From Lachnospiraceae bacterium (GTDB taxonomy: Bacteria > Bacillota > Clostridia > Lachnospirales > Lachnospiraceae): 64,000 nucleotides of DNA. Below the pieces are notes generated by a model. That model was not told the DNA's origin. It did no database searches and saw only the letters and a list, made by a program, of their open reading frames with translations. Each line of letters opens with the position of its first letter. Position 1 is the first letter of the stretch. Location: contig JAFQLS010000024.1 in the NCBI GenBank assembly GCA_017396555.1, positions 1 through 64,000 of the forward strand. Direction: 5' to 3'. This document shows, piece by piece, positions 6,866 to 15,657 of this stretch. A program made the position numbers and the translations under genes.

Positions 6866-9340
6866 TTAATTAGAATTTCTACGGTCGATGACACTTCTTA
6901 CTTTTCCTCCGGCAGAACTAAGTTCGAATTCATCTTTTTTCTGCTTTAAAATACGTACATCACCAGTTTTATCTGTAAGACATTCTTTAATTTCGTCATA
7001 ATTCTTCATTAGAATCTCAATTGCAGCTTCAGTAGTATAGTCAAAATCTTCTTCGACACAAATTGTTAAAACACTAATGGTATCATATGATAAGATAACC
7101 TGAAGCCAGCCGTTATAATTCATTTCTTTAGAAAAAATCGCCTTGATATTTTTGTAGTTTACATAGTTTGTTGCAAATTTGAACACGTCACCAAATCTAC
7201 CTAAAAGTTCAAAACGAGGTGAGAGTCTGCCACATTTACAAGGTTCTTTTATAAAGCGGCCAAGGTCACCTATTTCATATCTTTTGATTGTTGTATTTTC
7301 TTGATTTGTTGGAGTCCATATAAGTCTTCCTATTTCACCTTCATCTACAGGTTCATCACTATCAAGCTTTAAAATTTCAAGATATTTGCTTGGCGCAATA
7401 TGATGAATTCCTCCATCACAGTATTCACAAGCATAACCCATAGAACCGATTTCATTACAACCGTAGGTGATTGAGGCGATTCTTTTTATATTAAACGTTT
7501 CCTTGAGATATTCTGCCTGAGCAGTATCAAAATGTTCACCACCATATAAAATAAGGTCTATTCCGCCATATTCTTTTAAGGTTTCCTTCTCTTCCGAAAA
7601 TAGTCTCAAAAGGTATGTAGGCATTCCCATAAGTACGTTTACTTTATTTGCTACAATTTCTTCTGCAACATGTTTCATGTCCATGGCTGCAGTCATAGGA
7701 AGCTGAATAATGTTTGCACTTTTTAGTGCTTCATAAATGCTTATGAAACCTCCATATAATTCTCCTGAATAAAATAGATTCATACATATATCTTTTTCGG
7801 GATCAACACCTGCGGCTATGATAAAACGACCTGTTTCTTTGTAAGTGACTTCTGCATCGCTATAGGTATGAAGTGCATATTTTGATTTTCCTGAGCTGCC
7901 ACCACTTTTTAATACAAGATAACCTTCATTCTCGATTTCTCTCGTTGTAGGAAAGTCGTCTTTCTTTAGTATAGGGGTGCCGTCTTCAAAAGGTTTCATA
8001 ATGTCAGTAGTCATTTCGACAAGAGAGGTACAACCTTTTGGTAGTCTGTTGTTAATGAAACTTATTCTTTTAAGATAACGGGTCATGGCATATACACCAT
8101 CATGAGGTTCGCCGGTGTATCCACCCATCATAAGTCCCGGCTCTGTTATACGTGTAACGCCACCGGCAATTAATAGATTTGTAAGTTCAATAATTTCATC
8201 CGACCTGCAAGCAAGACCAACACTTTGAAGATATGAGCGAAATGGTCTTAATACGCTAATCAAATCACTTCTTTTTATAGCTTTAACAATAATTGTGCGA
8301 TATAGTGGTGAGGCACAAAGTTCATTATCAAATTTAACAAATATACGGCAATCTTTTCCTTCAATAAGTTTGGCTTCTCCCATAATTTCATCAAGATAAC
8401 ACAATTTGGTTTGAGCTGTAAGTTCGGCTCTCTCAGCTTGTGTCATAGGATGGAGAGGATATGTATCAGACACCTGACTAAGTGCCATGAATAAATCATC
8501 GGCAAATTTCAAAAGCTGTTCCCTCGAGTCGGTTTCAAAGTACACAATTTGAGGTGCACTACAAGCTTGTTGGTCATTTATACATATATCATGAGAAAGC
8601 CCTACTAATTTTTCTTTGCTACAACCATTTGGAGTGAAGTAAGCAAAGCTTATTCTATTACCCCATTCAATAATATTTACACCGGTCGGTGCAAGTTCCC
8701 TTACACCTGAAACAGCACCGTCGCCACCCCAGACAGCAACAGAGTTACAGAGACTAAAAAGCTCCTTTAATAGCTCTTTATCCTTTGAAGAAAGTGGAAA
8801 TACATAAAAATAAGGACAAAGTAATTCGTCAATTTCACAAAGTTTTTCTACAAGCTTCATAGCAACCTTGTGAGCACCGGAAGCTGTTTTTATAACATTT
8901 ATATTGCCTGTTAAAATTCCTTCAACAGAACTGTAAAAAGGAAGCATTGCATCGTTTGAACTTGTAACATGTCCTAAGACACCTACAGGCATCCAGCCTT
9001 CAAAATGATTTTCTCTTGTGTTTTGTAAAGTGATTTCAAAGGGAAGACAACCAAGCTCTCTATCTATTTTTTTGTAAAGTTCCTCGGCAGATAAAATACC
9101 AAGAGAATCCTTTTTTGTCTGAATAGCTTCTTCCTTTGATAAACCTAGTTCCATAAGTTCCGGAACTAAAAATATTTCATCTTCAGCAAGGAATTTACCA
9201 AGTTTATCAAGACTGGTAATCACTCTTCTGGTGTCAGGAACTCCATTAGACAGGTCTTTGCTGATTTGTTCGTTTATACCTTGAAAACAGCCTTCTTTTT
9301 TTAGTGTTTCTCTTTTTCCTCTAATTATAAATTCTGTCAT
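6866..9340 (-). CDS. LuxC-like acyl reductase fused to PaaK-like AMP ligase
   Basis: The start at 9340 has a near-perfect AAGGAGGTG site; the upstream extension of the frame overlaps the LuxE gene and is ignored. Residues about 1-440 are an acyl-CoA/acyl-ACP reductase of the LuxC family (aldehyde-dehydrogenase fold), with the candidate acyl-accepting cysteine C260 in NDQQACSAPQ. Residues about 450-824 are a PaaK-like adenylating domain, with P-loop SGGSSGKSKY from residue 479, GCNEIGSMG and KRYEIGDLGR. The combination could activate an acid and reduce it to an aldehyde within one polypeptide, analogous in logic to carboxylic acid reductases but built from different parts. It lies 14 bases after the LuxE-like gene. 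Substrate is unknown. Confidence 0.85.
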   Translation of the reverse strand: MTEFIIRGKRETLKKEGCFQGINEQISKDLSNGVPDTRRVITSLDKLGKFLAEDEIFLVPELMELGLSKEEAIQTKKDSLGILSAEELYKKIDRELGCLPFEITLQNTRENHFEGWMPVGVLGHVTSSNDAMLPFYSSVEGILTGNINVIKTASGAHKVAMKLVEKLCEIDELLCPYFYVFPLSSKDKELLKELFSLCNSVAVWGGDGAVSGVRELAPTGVNIIEWGNRISFAYFTPNGCSKEKLVGLSHDICINDQQACSAPQIVYFETDSREQLLKFADDLFMALSQVSDTYPLHPMTQAERAELTAQTKLCYLDEIMGEAKLIEGKDCRIFVKFDNELCASPLYRTIIVKAIKRSDLISVLRPFRSYLQSVGLACRSDEIIELTNLLIAGGVTRITEPGLMMGGYTGEPHDGVYAMTRYLKRISFINNRLPKGCTSLVEMTTDIMKPFEDGTPILKKDDFPTTREIENEGYLVLKSGGSSGKSKYALHTYSDAEVTYKETGRFIIAAGVDPEKDICMNLFYSGELYGGFISIYEALKSANIIQLPMTAAMDMKHVAEEIVANKVNVLMGMPTYLLRLFSEEKETLKEYGGIDLILYGGEHFDTAQAEYLKETFNIKRIASITYGCNEIGSMGYACEYCDGGIHHIAPSKYLEILKLDSDEPVDEGEIGRLIWTPTNQENTTIKRYEIGDLGRFIKEPCKCGRLSPRFELLGRFGDVFKFATNYVNYKNIKAIFSKEMNYNGWLQVILSYDTISVLTICVEEDFDYTTEAAIEILMKNYDEIKECLTDKTGDVRILKQKKDEFELSSAGGKVRSVIDRRNSN

Positions 9341-9354
9341 GTTGTAACACCTCC

Positions 9355-10473
9355 TTATCTTTTTAACAACTCGCTTGCTTTTATTGCACAGCTTTTTGTA
9401 GCACTTGTTCCCGCTCTTCCAAGAATTTCCATATATGGCGTATCTATACCGCAACCGCATTTGCCCGGTTCGTGTAATACAGCCATATCTCCCATAAGAA
9501 CAGAGACCGCAGGTACACTCATAAGATGTGGAGTAATAAAATTAGCAAATCCTGGTTGACCGTAAGGTAAAGGTTTAAGTGTTTCTACATCACGAATAAT
9601 CATTCTGCTATATACAGGAATGTGAAAATGATGATTTTTACATTCAAAGTATGGTACAGAATGTTCTGTGGAACCATAACCATCACGGCAATTTTCCTGA
9701 GGGATTCCAAGCATTTCTTCAACTAATGCGTAGAGTTCACTTTTTTGAATTTGTTTATCTGCATAGCCCTTCCAGCCACCACCGAGCAGTGTCATTGATT
9801 GAGGGTTAAGTTTTAATGGTCGATGATTAGTTTCTTTCATCTGTCTAACTGTAAAATACAAGAATGATGGGAAACCAAAGATTCTAACAGGTTTACCTTG
9901 TTTTTCGTATTCTTCTAATATGTTAATTGTGCCATATACATCAAAATCATGACCTTGACCATTATAGCGAAGGGCAAAAAAAGTATCATTTACCGGTGCA
10001 TAACTTAAAAGACCTAAATCTGTTTTGGCAGTACCTAAATCTTTGCTGACTTCAGCTGGTTCATATGTAAATAAAAGATAGTTTGTAAGTTCTTCTGAAA
10101 GAAAACCATAATAACGAAACTCATTTTCTATCATGGAATTTCCAAAATCAAAACTATCTTTATCAAAAAACATCTGACTCTTTTGTCCGCCGGTTCCGGA
10201 GCTTGTAGCATGTTCTGTAATTGATTCCCGTGGAACAGAAAGAACCTCGTACTTTTTAAAGAAATTTGCATGAATAACCGGGATTTTTTCTAAATCAGCT
10301 TCTGTTTGTAGACATTCTGCTTTAAATCCTGAATCTTCGCAGAGTTTTGAAAAAAAATCACAGTTTTTAATATGATGTTCCAAACATTCCCTCATAGCTT
10401 CTAAGAAAAGTTCTGACGAATGCTTGTGATCATAAACATTTTCGAGTTTTAATAGTTCGTGTCTTGCCGTCAT
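9355..10473 (-). CDS. LuxE-family acyl-protein synthetase
   Basis: The 372-residue protein matches the LuxE family in length and motifs. The adenylate loop SSGTGGQKS is at 91-99, DGYGSTEHSVPYFEC is the acceptor region and RAGTSATKS lies near the C-terminus. In luminous bacteria LuxE activates a fatty acid as AMP ester and hands it to LuxC for reduction. Here it is the first gene of a minus-strand operon whose next gene contains a LuxC domain, so that partnership is conserved. No luxAB is nearby, so the aldehyde is not for light. The GAGGTG site supports the ATG. A possible promoter with TATAAT at 10539-10534 has only a weak -35. Confidence 0.86.
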   Translation of the reverse strand: MTARHELLKLENVYDHKHSSELFLEAMRECLEHHIKNCDFFSKLCEDSGFKAECLQTEADLEKIPVIHANFFKKYEVLSVPRESITEHATSSGTGGQKSQMFFDKDSFDFGNSMIENEFRYYGFLSEELTNYLLFTYEPAEVSKDLGTAKTDLGLLSYAPVNDTFFALRYNGQGHDFDVYGTINILEEYEKQGKPVRIFGFPSFLYFTVRQMKETNHRPLKLNPQSMTLLGGGWKGYADKQIQKSELYALVEEMLGIPQENCRDGYGSTEHSVPYFECKNHHFHIPVYSRMIIRDVETLKPLPYGQPGFANFITPHLMSVPAVSVLMGDMAVLHEPGKCGCGIDTPYMEILGRAGTSATKSCAIKASELLKR

Positions 10474-10631
10474 TCAAATCACCTCAATTAATTAAATAAA
10501 ATATACATTTACGTAGTCCAAAATCATATAGTAATTATATAACAATAAACGACATAATTCTATTAAAAAATAAATATGCATATAACTACTTCGAGTATAC
10601 TTTGTGAATTGAAGGTTTTGAATTAAACTAA

Positions 10632-10660
10632 TTGACATTTTAATTATAAATAAGTATAAT
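10632..10660 (+). promoter_or_regulatory. Sigma-A promoter of ileS
   Basis: A perfect consensus promoter: TTGACA (10632-10637), 17-bp spacer, TATAAT (10655-10660). Transcription would start near 10667 and give a roughly 300-nt leader containing the T-box. Confidence 0.9.
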
Positions 10661-10680
10661 ATCATAGATAATATTCAAAT

Positions 10681-10950
10681 GCGAAGATGGAGACAGGCAT
10701 TATTTGGAAAGTCACAGAGAGTCCACGTTGGTGCGAGTGGATACGAGTAAGGATAATGATGAATCACTCCGGAGCAGCAACCTGAAGAGACACATTTATG
10801 TGCGAGTAGGTGTTGACGGTTTTTCCACCGTTATATGGAACACATATACAAGTATGAAGGAATAATCCTAATATTTAAGTATGGCTGTAACAGGTGGTAT
10901 AACGAATTTTAAGAGCTTTCGTCCTATTACAGGATTGAAGCTCTTTTTAG
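10681..10950 (+). promoter_or_regulatory. T-box leader (isoleucine-specific)
   Basis: The leader has a long stem I with a specifier-loop context GA-AUC-ACUCCGGAG. The AUC triplet at 10763-10765 is an Ile codon. The conserved T-box-like sequence CAGGTGGTATAACG (10891-10904) is followed by a terminator: AAGAGCTT (10911-10918) pairs with AAGCTCTT (10938-10945), with TCCT/AGGA inside, and then a T-run. Uncharged tRNA-Ile would stabilise the antiterminator and switch on ileS, which starts 22 bases downstream. Confidence 0.95.
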
Positions 10951-10971
10951 TATTTATTTGGAGGTAAAAAA

Positions 10972-13900
10972 ATGTATAACAAAGTATCGAACAATCTCAA
11001 TTTCGTTGAGAGAGAAAAGCAGACAGAACAATTTTGGAAAGACAATGACATTTTTAGAAAGAGTATGGAGAATAGAAAGGAAGGAAAGACTTATACCTTC
11101 TACGATGGCCCTCCGACTGCAAATGGTAAGCCACATATCGGACACGTGCTTACTCGTGTAATTAAGGATATGATTCCAAGATATAGAACTATGAAGGGTT
11201 ACATGGTTCCAAGAAAGGCCGGATGGGATACCCATGGTCTTCCGGTTGAGCTTGAAGTAGAGAAGTTACTTGGGCTTGACGGTAAGGAACAGATTGAAGA
11301 ATATGGTCTTGACCCATTTATTTCAAAATGTAAGGAAAGCGTTTGGAAATACAAAGGAATGTGGGAAGATTTCTCAGGAACAGTTGGTTTCTGGGCTGAT
11401 ATGGATGATCCATATGTAACATATCATGATGACTTTATCGAGTCTGAGTGGTGGGCACTTAAGCAGATTTGGGATAAGAAGCTTCTTTATAAGGGATTTA
11501 AGATTGTACCTTACTGCCCAAGATGTGGTACACCATTATCAAGCCATGAGGTGGCACAGGGATATAAGGATGTTAAGGAACGTTCAGCAATCGCTAGATT
11601 TAAGGTTGTAGGTGAAGAGTCATACATTCTTGCATGGACAACAACACCTTGGACACTTCCATCTAACGTTGCACTTTGTGTAAATCCGGATGAAACATAT
11701 GTAAAGGTAAAGACAGCAGATGGATACACATATTATATGGCTGAGGCATTGTGCGAACAGGTATTAGGCGGAGATAAGCCTACTGCACCATATGAAGTAG
11801 TTGAAACATATAAAGGAAAAGAACTTGAAGGAAAAGAATACGAGCCATTATTTGATTTTGCAAACGAAATAATTGCAAAACAGCATAAGAAGGGACACTA
11901 TGTTGTATGTGATACTTACGTAACACTTACAGATGGTACTGGTGTAGTTCATATTGCACCTGCATTCGGTGAAGACGATGCTAAGGTTGGACGTAACTAT
12001 GACCTTCCGTTTGTACAGCTCGTTGATGGTAAGGGTGAAATGACTGCTGAAACAGCATACGCAGGAGTATTCTGTAAGAAGGCTGACCCTATGGTACTTA
12101 CAGACCTTGATAAGAAGGGATTATTATTTGATGCTCCTAAGTTTGAGCATAGCTATCCACACTGCTGGAGATGTGATACTCCGCTTATTTACTACGCTAG
12201 AGAATCTTGGTTCATCAAGATGACAGCAGTTAAGGATGACCTTGTAAGAAATAACAATACAGTTAACTGGATTCCTGAATCAATTGGTAAGGGAAGATTT
12301 GGTGACTGGTTAGAAAATATTCAGGACTGGGGTATTTCCCGTAACAGATATTGGGGAACACCGCTTAATATTTGGGAATGTGAGTGTGGATGCCAGCATG
12401 CAATCGGAAGCCGTGAAGAGCTTGCTAAGATGAGCGGTAATCCTGATGCAGTAAATGTAGAGCTTCACAGACCATATATTGATGAAGTTACAATTAAATG
12501 TCCGGATTGTGGCAAGGATATGCACAGAGTACCGGAAGTAATTGACTGCTGGTTCGACTCGGGAGCAATGCCATTTGCACAGCATCATTATCCATTTGAA
12601 AATAAGGAATTATTTGAGCAGCAATTCCCTGCACAGTTTATTTCAGAGGCTGTTGACCAGACTCGTGGATGGTTCTATTCATTAATGGCTGAATCAACAT
12701 TATTATTTAATAAGGCACCGTATGAAAATGTTATCGTTCTTGGACATGTACAGGATGAAAACGGACAGAAGATGTCTAAGTCAAAGGGTAATGCAGTTGA
12801 TCCGTTCGATGCACTTGAGGAGCATGGAGCAGATGCAATCAGATGGTATTTCTATACAAATAGTGCACCATGGTTACCAAACCGTTTCCATGCTAAGGCT
12901 GTTACAGAAGGACAACGTAAGTTCATGGGTACACTTTGGAACACATATGCATTCTATGTATTATATGCAAATATTGACAAGTTCAATCCAATGGATTACA
13001 AGCTTGAATATGATAAATTATCTGTAATGGATAAATGGTTATTATCAAGACTCAACACAGTAGTTAAAACAGTTGATGACAACCTTGACAAATACAGAAT
13101 TCCTGAAGCAGCAAGAGCATTACAGGATTTTGTAGATGAAATGAGTAATTGGTATGTAAGACGTTCAAGAGAAAGATTCTGGGCTAAGGGAATGGAACAG
13201 GATAAGATTAATGCTTATATGACATTGTATACATCACTTGTGACAATTTCAAAGGCAGCAGCACCAATGATTCCGTTTATGACAGAGGATATTTACCAGA
13301 ACCTTGTTAGAAATATTGATAAGGATGCACCGGAAAGTATTCACCTTTGTGACTTCCCTGTATCTGATGAGACATTTATCGATAAGAAGCTTGAGGCTGA
13401 TATGGAAGACTTATTAGACATCGTTGTAATGGGTCGTGCTTGTAGAAATGCATCCAACATCAAGAACAGACAGCCAATCGGCCAGATGTATGTTAAGGCA
13501 GAATTTGAGCTTTCACAGTTCTATGTAGATATCATTGCAGATGAGTTAAATGTTAAGAAGGTTGAATTTACAGACGATGTAAGAAACTTCACTTCATACA
13601 CATTCAAGCCACAGCTTAAGACTGTTGGACCAAAATACGGCAAGCAGTTAGGAGCTATCAAGGAAGCATTAACAAATCTTGATGGAAATGCAGCTATGGA
13701 TGAGTTAAATGCAAATGGCGAGCTTAAATTTGATTTACCAGGTGGAGAAGTGGTTCTTACTAAGGAAGATTTACTTATCGAAATGACTCAGATGGAAGGC
13801 TATGTATCAGAAAATGACAACAAGATTACTGTTGTACTTGACACAAATCTTAGCGAAGAGCTTATTGAAGAAGGTTTCGTAAGTGAAATCATCAGTAAGG

Positions 13901-14118
13901 TTCAGACTATGAGAAAAGAAGCCGGATTCGAAGTAATGGATAAGATTACAGTATATGCTGAAGGTAACGATAAGATTGCTGGTATCATGACAGCAAATAA
14001 GGATGATATCATGTCAGTAGTAATGGCATCTGATATTGTAATTGGAACTGCAGACGGATATGCAAAAGAGTGGAATATCAATGGGGAAGATGTAACATTA
14101 ACAGTTAAGAAGAATTAA
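10972..14118 (+). CDS. ileS: Isoleucyl-tRNA synthetase
   Basis: This 1048-residue class Ia aminoacyl-tRNA synthetase charges tRNA-Ile. The HIGH signature appears as PHIGH at 54-58 and KMSKS at 600-604. The GWDTHGLPVE segment, the CP1 editing domain (WTTTPWTLPSN) and the DQTRGWFYSL segment before KMSKS are all typical of IleS. Cys pairs in the connective region (CPRCG, CECGC, CPDCG) suggest zinc sites. The length and large C-terminal region fit the eukaryote-like (type 2) IleS group. GGAGG lies 6 bases before ATG. Expression is controlled by the Ile T-box and consensus promoter just upstream. Confidence 0.98.
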   Translation: MYNKVSNNLNFVEREKQTEQFWKDNDIFRKSMENRKEGKTYTFYDGPPTANGKPHIGHVLTRVIKDMIPRYRTMKGYMVPRKAGWDTHGLPVELEVEKLLGLDGKEQIEEYGLDPFISKCKESVWKYKGMWEDFSGTVGFWADMDDPYVTYHDDFIESEWWALKQIWDKKLLYKGFKIVPYCPRCGTPLSSHEVAQGYKDVKERSAIARFKVVGEESYILAWTTTPWTLPSNVALCVNPDETYVKVKTADGYTYYMAEALCEQVLGGDKPTAPYEVVETYKGKELEGKEYEPLFDFANEIIAKQHKKGHYVVCDTYVTLTDGTGVVHIAPAFGEDDAKVGRNYDLPFVQLVDGKGEMTAETAYAGVFCKKADPMVLTDLDKKGLLFDAPKFEHSYPHCWRCDTPLIYYARESWFIKMTAVKDDLVRNNNTVNWIPESIGKGRFGDWLENIQDWGISRNRYWGTPLNIWECECGCQHAIGSREELAKMSGNPDAVNVELHRPYIDEVTIKCPDCGKDMHRVPEVIDCWFDSGAMPFAQHHYPFENKELFEQQFPAQFISEAVDQTRGWFYSLMAESTLLFNKAPYENVIVLGHVQDENGQKMSKSKGNAVDPFDALEEHGADAIRWYFYTNSAPWLPNRFHAKAVTEGQRKFMGTLWNTYAFYVLYANIDKFNPMDYKLEYDKLSVMDKWLLSRLNTVVKTVDDNLDKYRIPEAARALQDFVDEMSNWYVRRSRERFWAKGMEQDKINAYMTLYTSLVTISKAAAPMIPFMTEDIYQNLVRNIDKDAPESIHLCDFPVSDETFIDKKLEADMEDLLDIVVMGRACRNASNIKNRQPIGQMYVKAEFELSQFYVDIIADELNVKKVEFTDDVRNFTSYTFKPQLKTVGPKYGKQLGAIKEALTNLDGNAAMDELNANGELKFDLPGGEVVLTKEDLLIEMTQMEGYVSENDNKITVVLDTNLSEELIEEGFVSEIISKVQTMRKEAGFEVMDKITVYAEGNDKIAGIMTANKDDIMSVVMASDIVIGTADGYAKEWNINGEDVTLTVKKN

Positions 14119-14132
14119 TTAAAAAATAAAAA

Positions 14133-14165
14133 TGGCCATAATGCATTAGCATTGTGGCTATTTTT
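14133..14165 (+). terminator. Intrinsic terminator of ileS
   Basis: Stem GGCCATAATGC with GCATTGTGGCT around an ATTA loop (one wobble pair), followed by ATTTTTG. Confidence 0.85.
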
Positions 14166-14290
14166 GCGAATAATAAAAATTTTTTCTTTTGATGCAATAA
14201 AATTTTCTTTTTTTGCATTTACTCAATGTAAGTGAATATTTAGTAAGGCAAATTCTGAAAATAGGAAGCGTTAGAAAGAGAGGTATTTTA

Positions 14291-15028
14291 ATGAGAAGAT
14301 TATTAAGAAAGTTGGTTATTGGAACTGTAGCAATGAGTTTACTTGCTGGTATGAGTGTGGTAACATATGCAGCGGAGGCTCAAACAGAGCAGACAATTGT
14401 GACAACACAGAAGGACAAGAAGAATAAAACGGATAAGAAGGATAAGAAAACCAATAAGGTTAAGGCAGAAGCGCAAAAGGTATCTAAGGTTACATGTACA
14501 GCGGCAGGAAAAGTAAATGTTTCGTTTAGAGGAAAAGTTACATATACAGATTCATTAAAAGTTACAATAGTTGACGAAGAAGGAAAAGTAATTGAATGTA
14601 AAATAGCTAAGAAAAATAAAGCACTTATGTCAGTTAAGGCAACAGGATTAGTTAAAGGTCAGAAATATACAATTACAATTGAAGGTGTTTTAGCTAAAAA
14701 TGTAGAAGAGCCTGCAACAATTACAAAGACCTTTGTTGCAAAGGGAATGAAGACAACATGTAAGGTAAAAACAGCTAAGGTTATAGGTAAGAAATTTGTT
14801 AATATAAAAACAAGTGCTCCTGCTTACTATAAGGATGCTGTAGTAACAGTAAAGGATTCAGATGGAAATGTATGTGAAGCTAAGATTATAAAGAAATCAC
14901 GTAGCTCGATTAAGGTACAGATTAATGGAATGAAAAAAGGAAATAGCTATACTGTTACAATTACTGGAATTAAAACAAAGAAAGAACAGAACTTTTCGTC
15001 TATTACAAAGACAGTTAAGGTTAAGTAA
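14291..15028 (+). CDS. Secreted lysine-rich protein with two Ig-like repeats
   Basis: The start at 14291 has AGAGAGG upstream. The 245-residue protein begins with a clear signal peptide (basic MRRLLRKLV, hydrophobic core to about residue 25, cleavage near TYAAEA). A Lys-rich linker follows, then two copies of an all-beta module of about 85 residues. Each copy runs V-N/K-V-x-x-S, D-S/A-x-x-VTV, K-x-YT-x-T-I-G and ends in TKTFVAKG or TKTVKVK. The modules resemble fibronectin III/Ig-like folds of cell-surface proteins. No sortase motif is visible, so it may be secreted or bound to the wall by charge. The function is unknown. Confidence 0.75.
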   Translation: MRRLLRKLVIGTVAMSLLAGMSVVTYAAEAQTEQTIVTTQKDKKNKTDKKDKKTNKVKAEAQKVSKVTCTAAGKVNVSFRGKVTYTDSLKVTIVDEEGKVIECKIAKKNKALMSVKATGLVKGQKYTITIEGVLAKNVEEPATITKTFVAKGMKTTCKVKTAKVIGKKFVNIKTSAPAYYKDAVVTVKDSDGNVCEAKIIKKSRSSIKVQINGMKKGNSYTVTITGIKTKKEQNFSSITKTVKVK

Positions 15029-15047
15029 GAGTGCCGATAAGGCACTC
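15029..15047 (+). terminator. Short hairpin, probable terminator
   Basis: GAGTGCC (15029-15035) pairs with GGCACTC (15041-15047) around GATAA immediately after the stop codon. The following T-tract is poor, so termination may be partial. Confidence 0.5.
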
Positions 15048-15106
15048 TCTTGCAATGTTTCAGAATTTGTCCTACTACAATATATATACAAAAAGGAGAA
15101 CAGCTA

Positions 15107-15628
15107 ATGGGAAGTGCTCCAAGACAAAGGTTTAATGTAGACAAAGAAATATTTAAAAGAATTGTAGAAAATGATAAGGATGCATTTAAAGAACTATATG
15201 AGAAAACACATACAGTACTTTATGCATTCCTTCTTTCGTATACTCAAAATGCTGAGGATGCAAAAGACTTATTACAGGAAACATATATAAATATATATAA
15301 GAATTGCTACCGATATAAAGAAAAAGGTAATCCCATGGCATGGATGATGGAGATAGCAAAAAATTTATTTTTAATGAAACATAGAAAAGAAAAAAATATA
15401 CAGGAAGTTAATTTTGAGCATATAAATAGCGTATGTGGATTAGAACAAATATCTAATGTAGATAATAGAATCCTTATAGAATCTTTGTTTAAAGTACTGT
15501 CTGATGTAGAGCGAAAAATAATTGTCTTGCATGATGTTGCAGGTCTTAAAAATAGAGAAATTGCAAATATTTTAGATTTGCCAATAGGAACTGTTTTGGC
15601 AAAATATAGTAGAGCAATAAAAAAATGA
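15107..15628 (+). CDS. ECF-type RNA polymerase sigma factor (possible frameshift at 3' end)
   Basis: The start at 15107 has AAAGGAG upstream. The 173-residue product has sigma region 2 (DAFKELYEKTHTVLYAFLL, then AEDAKDLLQETYINIYKN) and region 4 (LSDVERKIIVLHDVAGLKNREIA, then GTVLAKYSRAIKK), as in ECF sigma-70 factors. The ORF stops inside an A7 run (15619-15625). In the -1 frame it would continue for ten more residues (MKKEYMGGDQ) to a TAA overlapping the ATG of the RsgI-like gene as TAATG. Typical ECF factors end in such a Lys-rich tail, so either a one-base indel or ribosomal slippage is plausible. The neighbouring gene encodes its probable membrane anti-sigma factor. Confidence 0.88.
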   Translation: MGSAPRQRFNVDKEIFKRIVENDKDAFKELYEKTHTVLYAFLLSYTQNAEDAKDLLQETYINIYKNCYRYKEKGNPMAWMMEIAKNLFLMKHRKEKNIQEVNFEHINSVCGLEQISNVDNRILIESLFKVLSDVERKIIVLHDVAGLKNREIANILDLPIGTVLAKYSRAIKK

Positions 15629-15657
15629 AGAAAGAGTATATGGGAGGTGATCAGTAA
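15619..15657 (+). other. A7 slippery run with -1 frame continuation to TAATG
   Basis: The sigma gene ends AAA AAA TGA within seven A residues. A shift of -1 continues the frame to TAA at 15655-15657, overlapping the next start codon. The same segment carries the GGAGGTG ribosome site of the next gene (15643-15649). Confidence 0.6.

Noticed and set aside
2434-10473. Bioluminescence (lux) operon
   Set aside because: LuxC and LuxE homologues are present but no luxA, luxB or luxD is visible; the aldehyde would serve another purpose.
12310-12588. Minus-strand ORF inside ileS
   Set aside because: Shadow of a highly conserved gene, with no ribosome site or recognisable motif.
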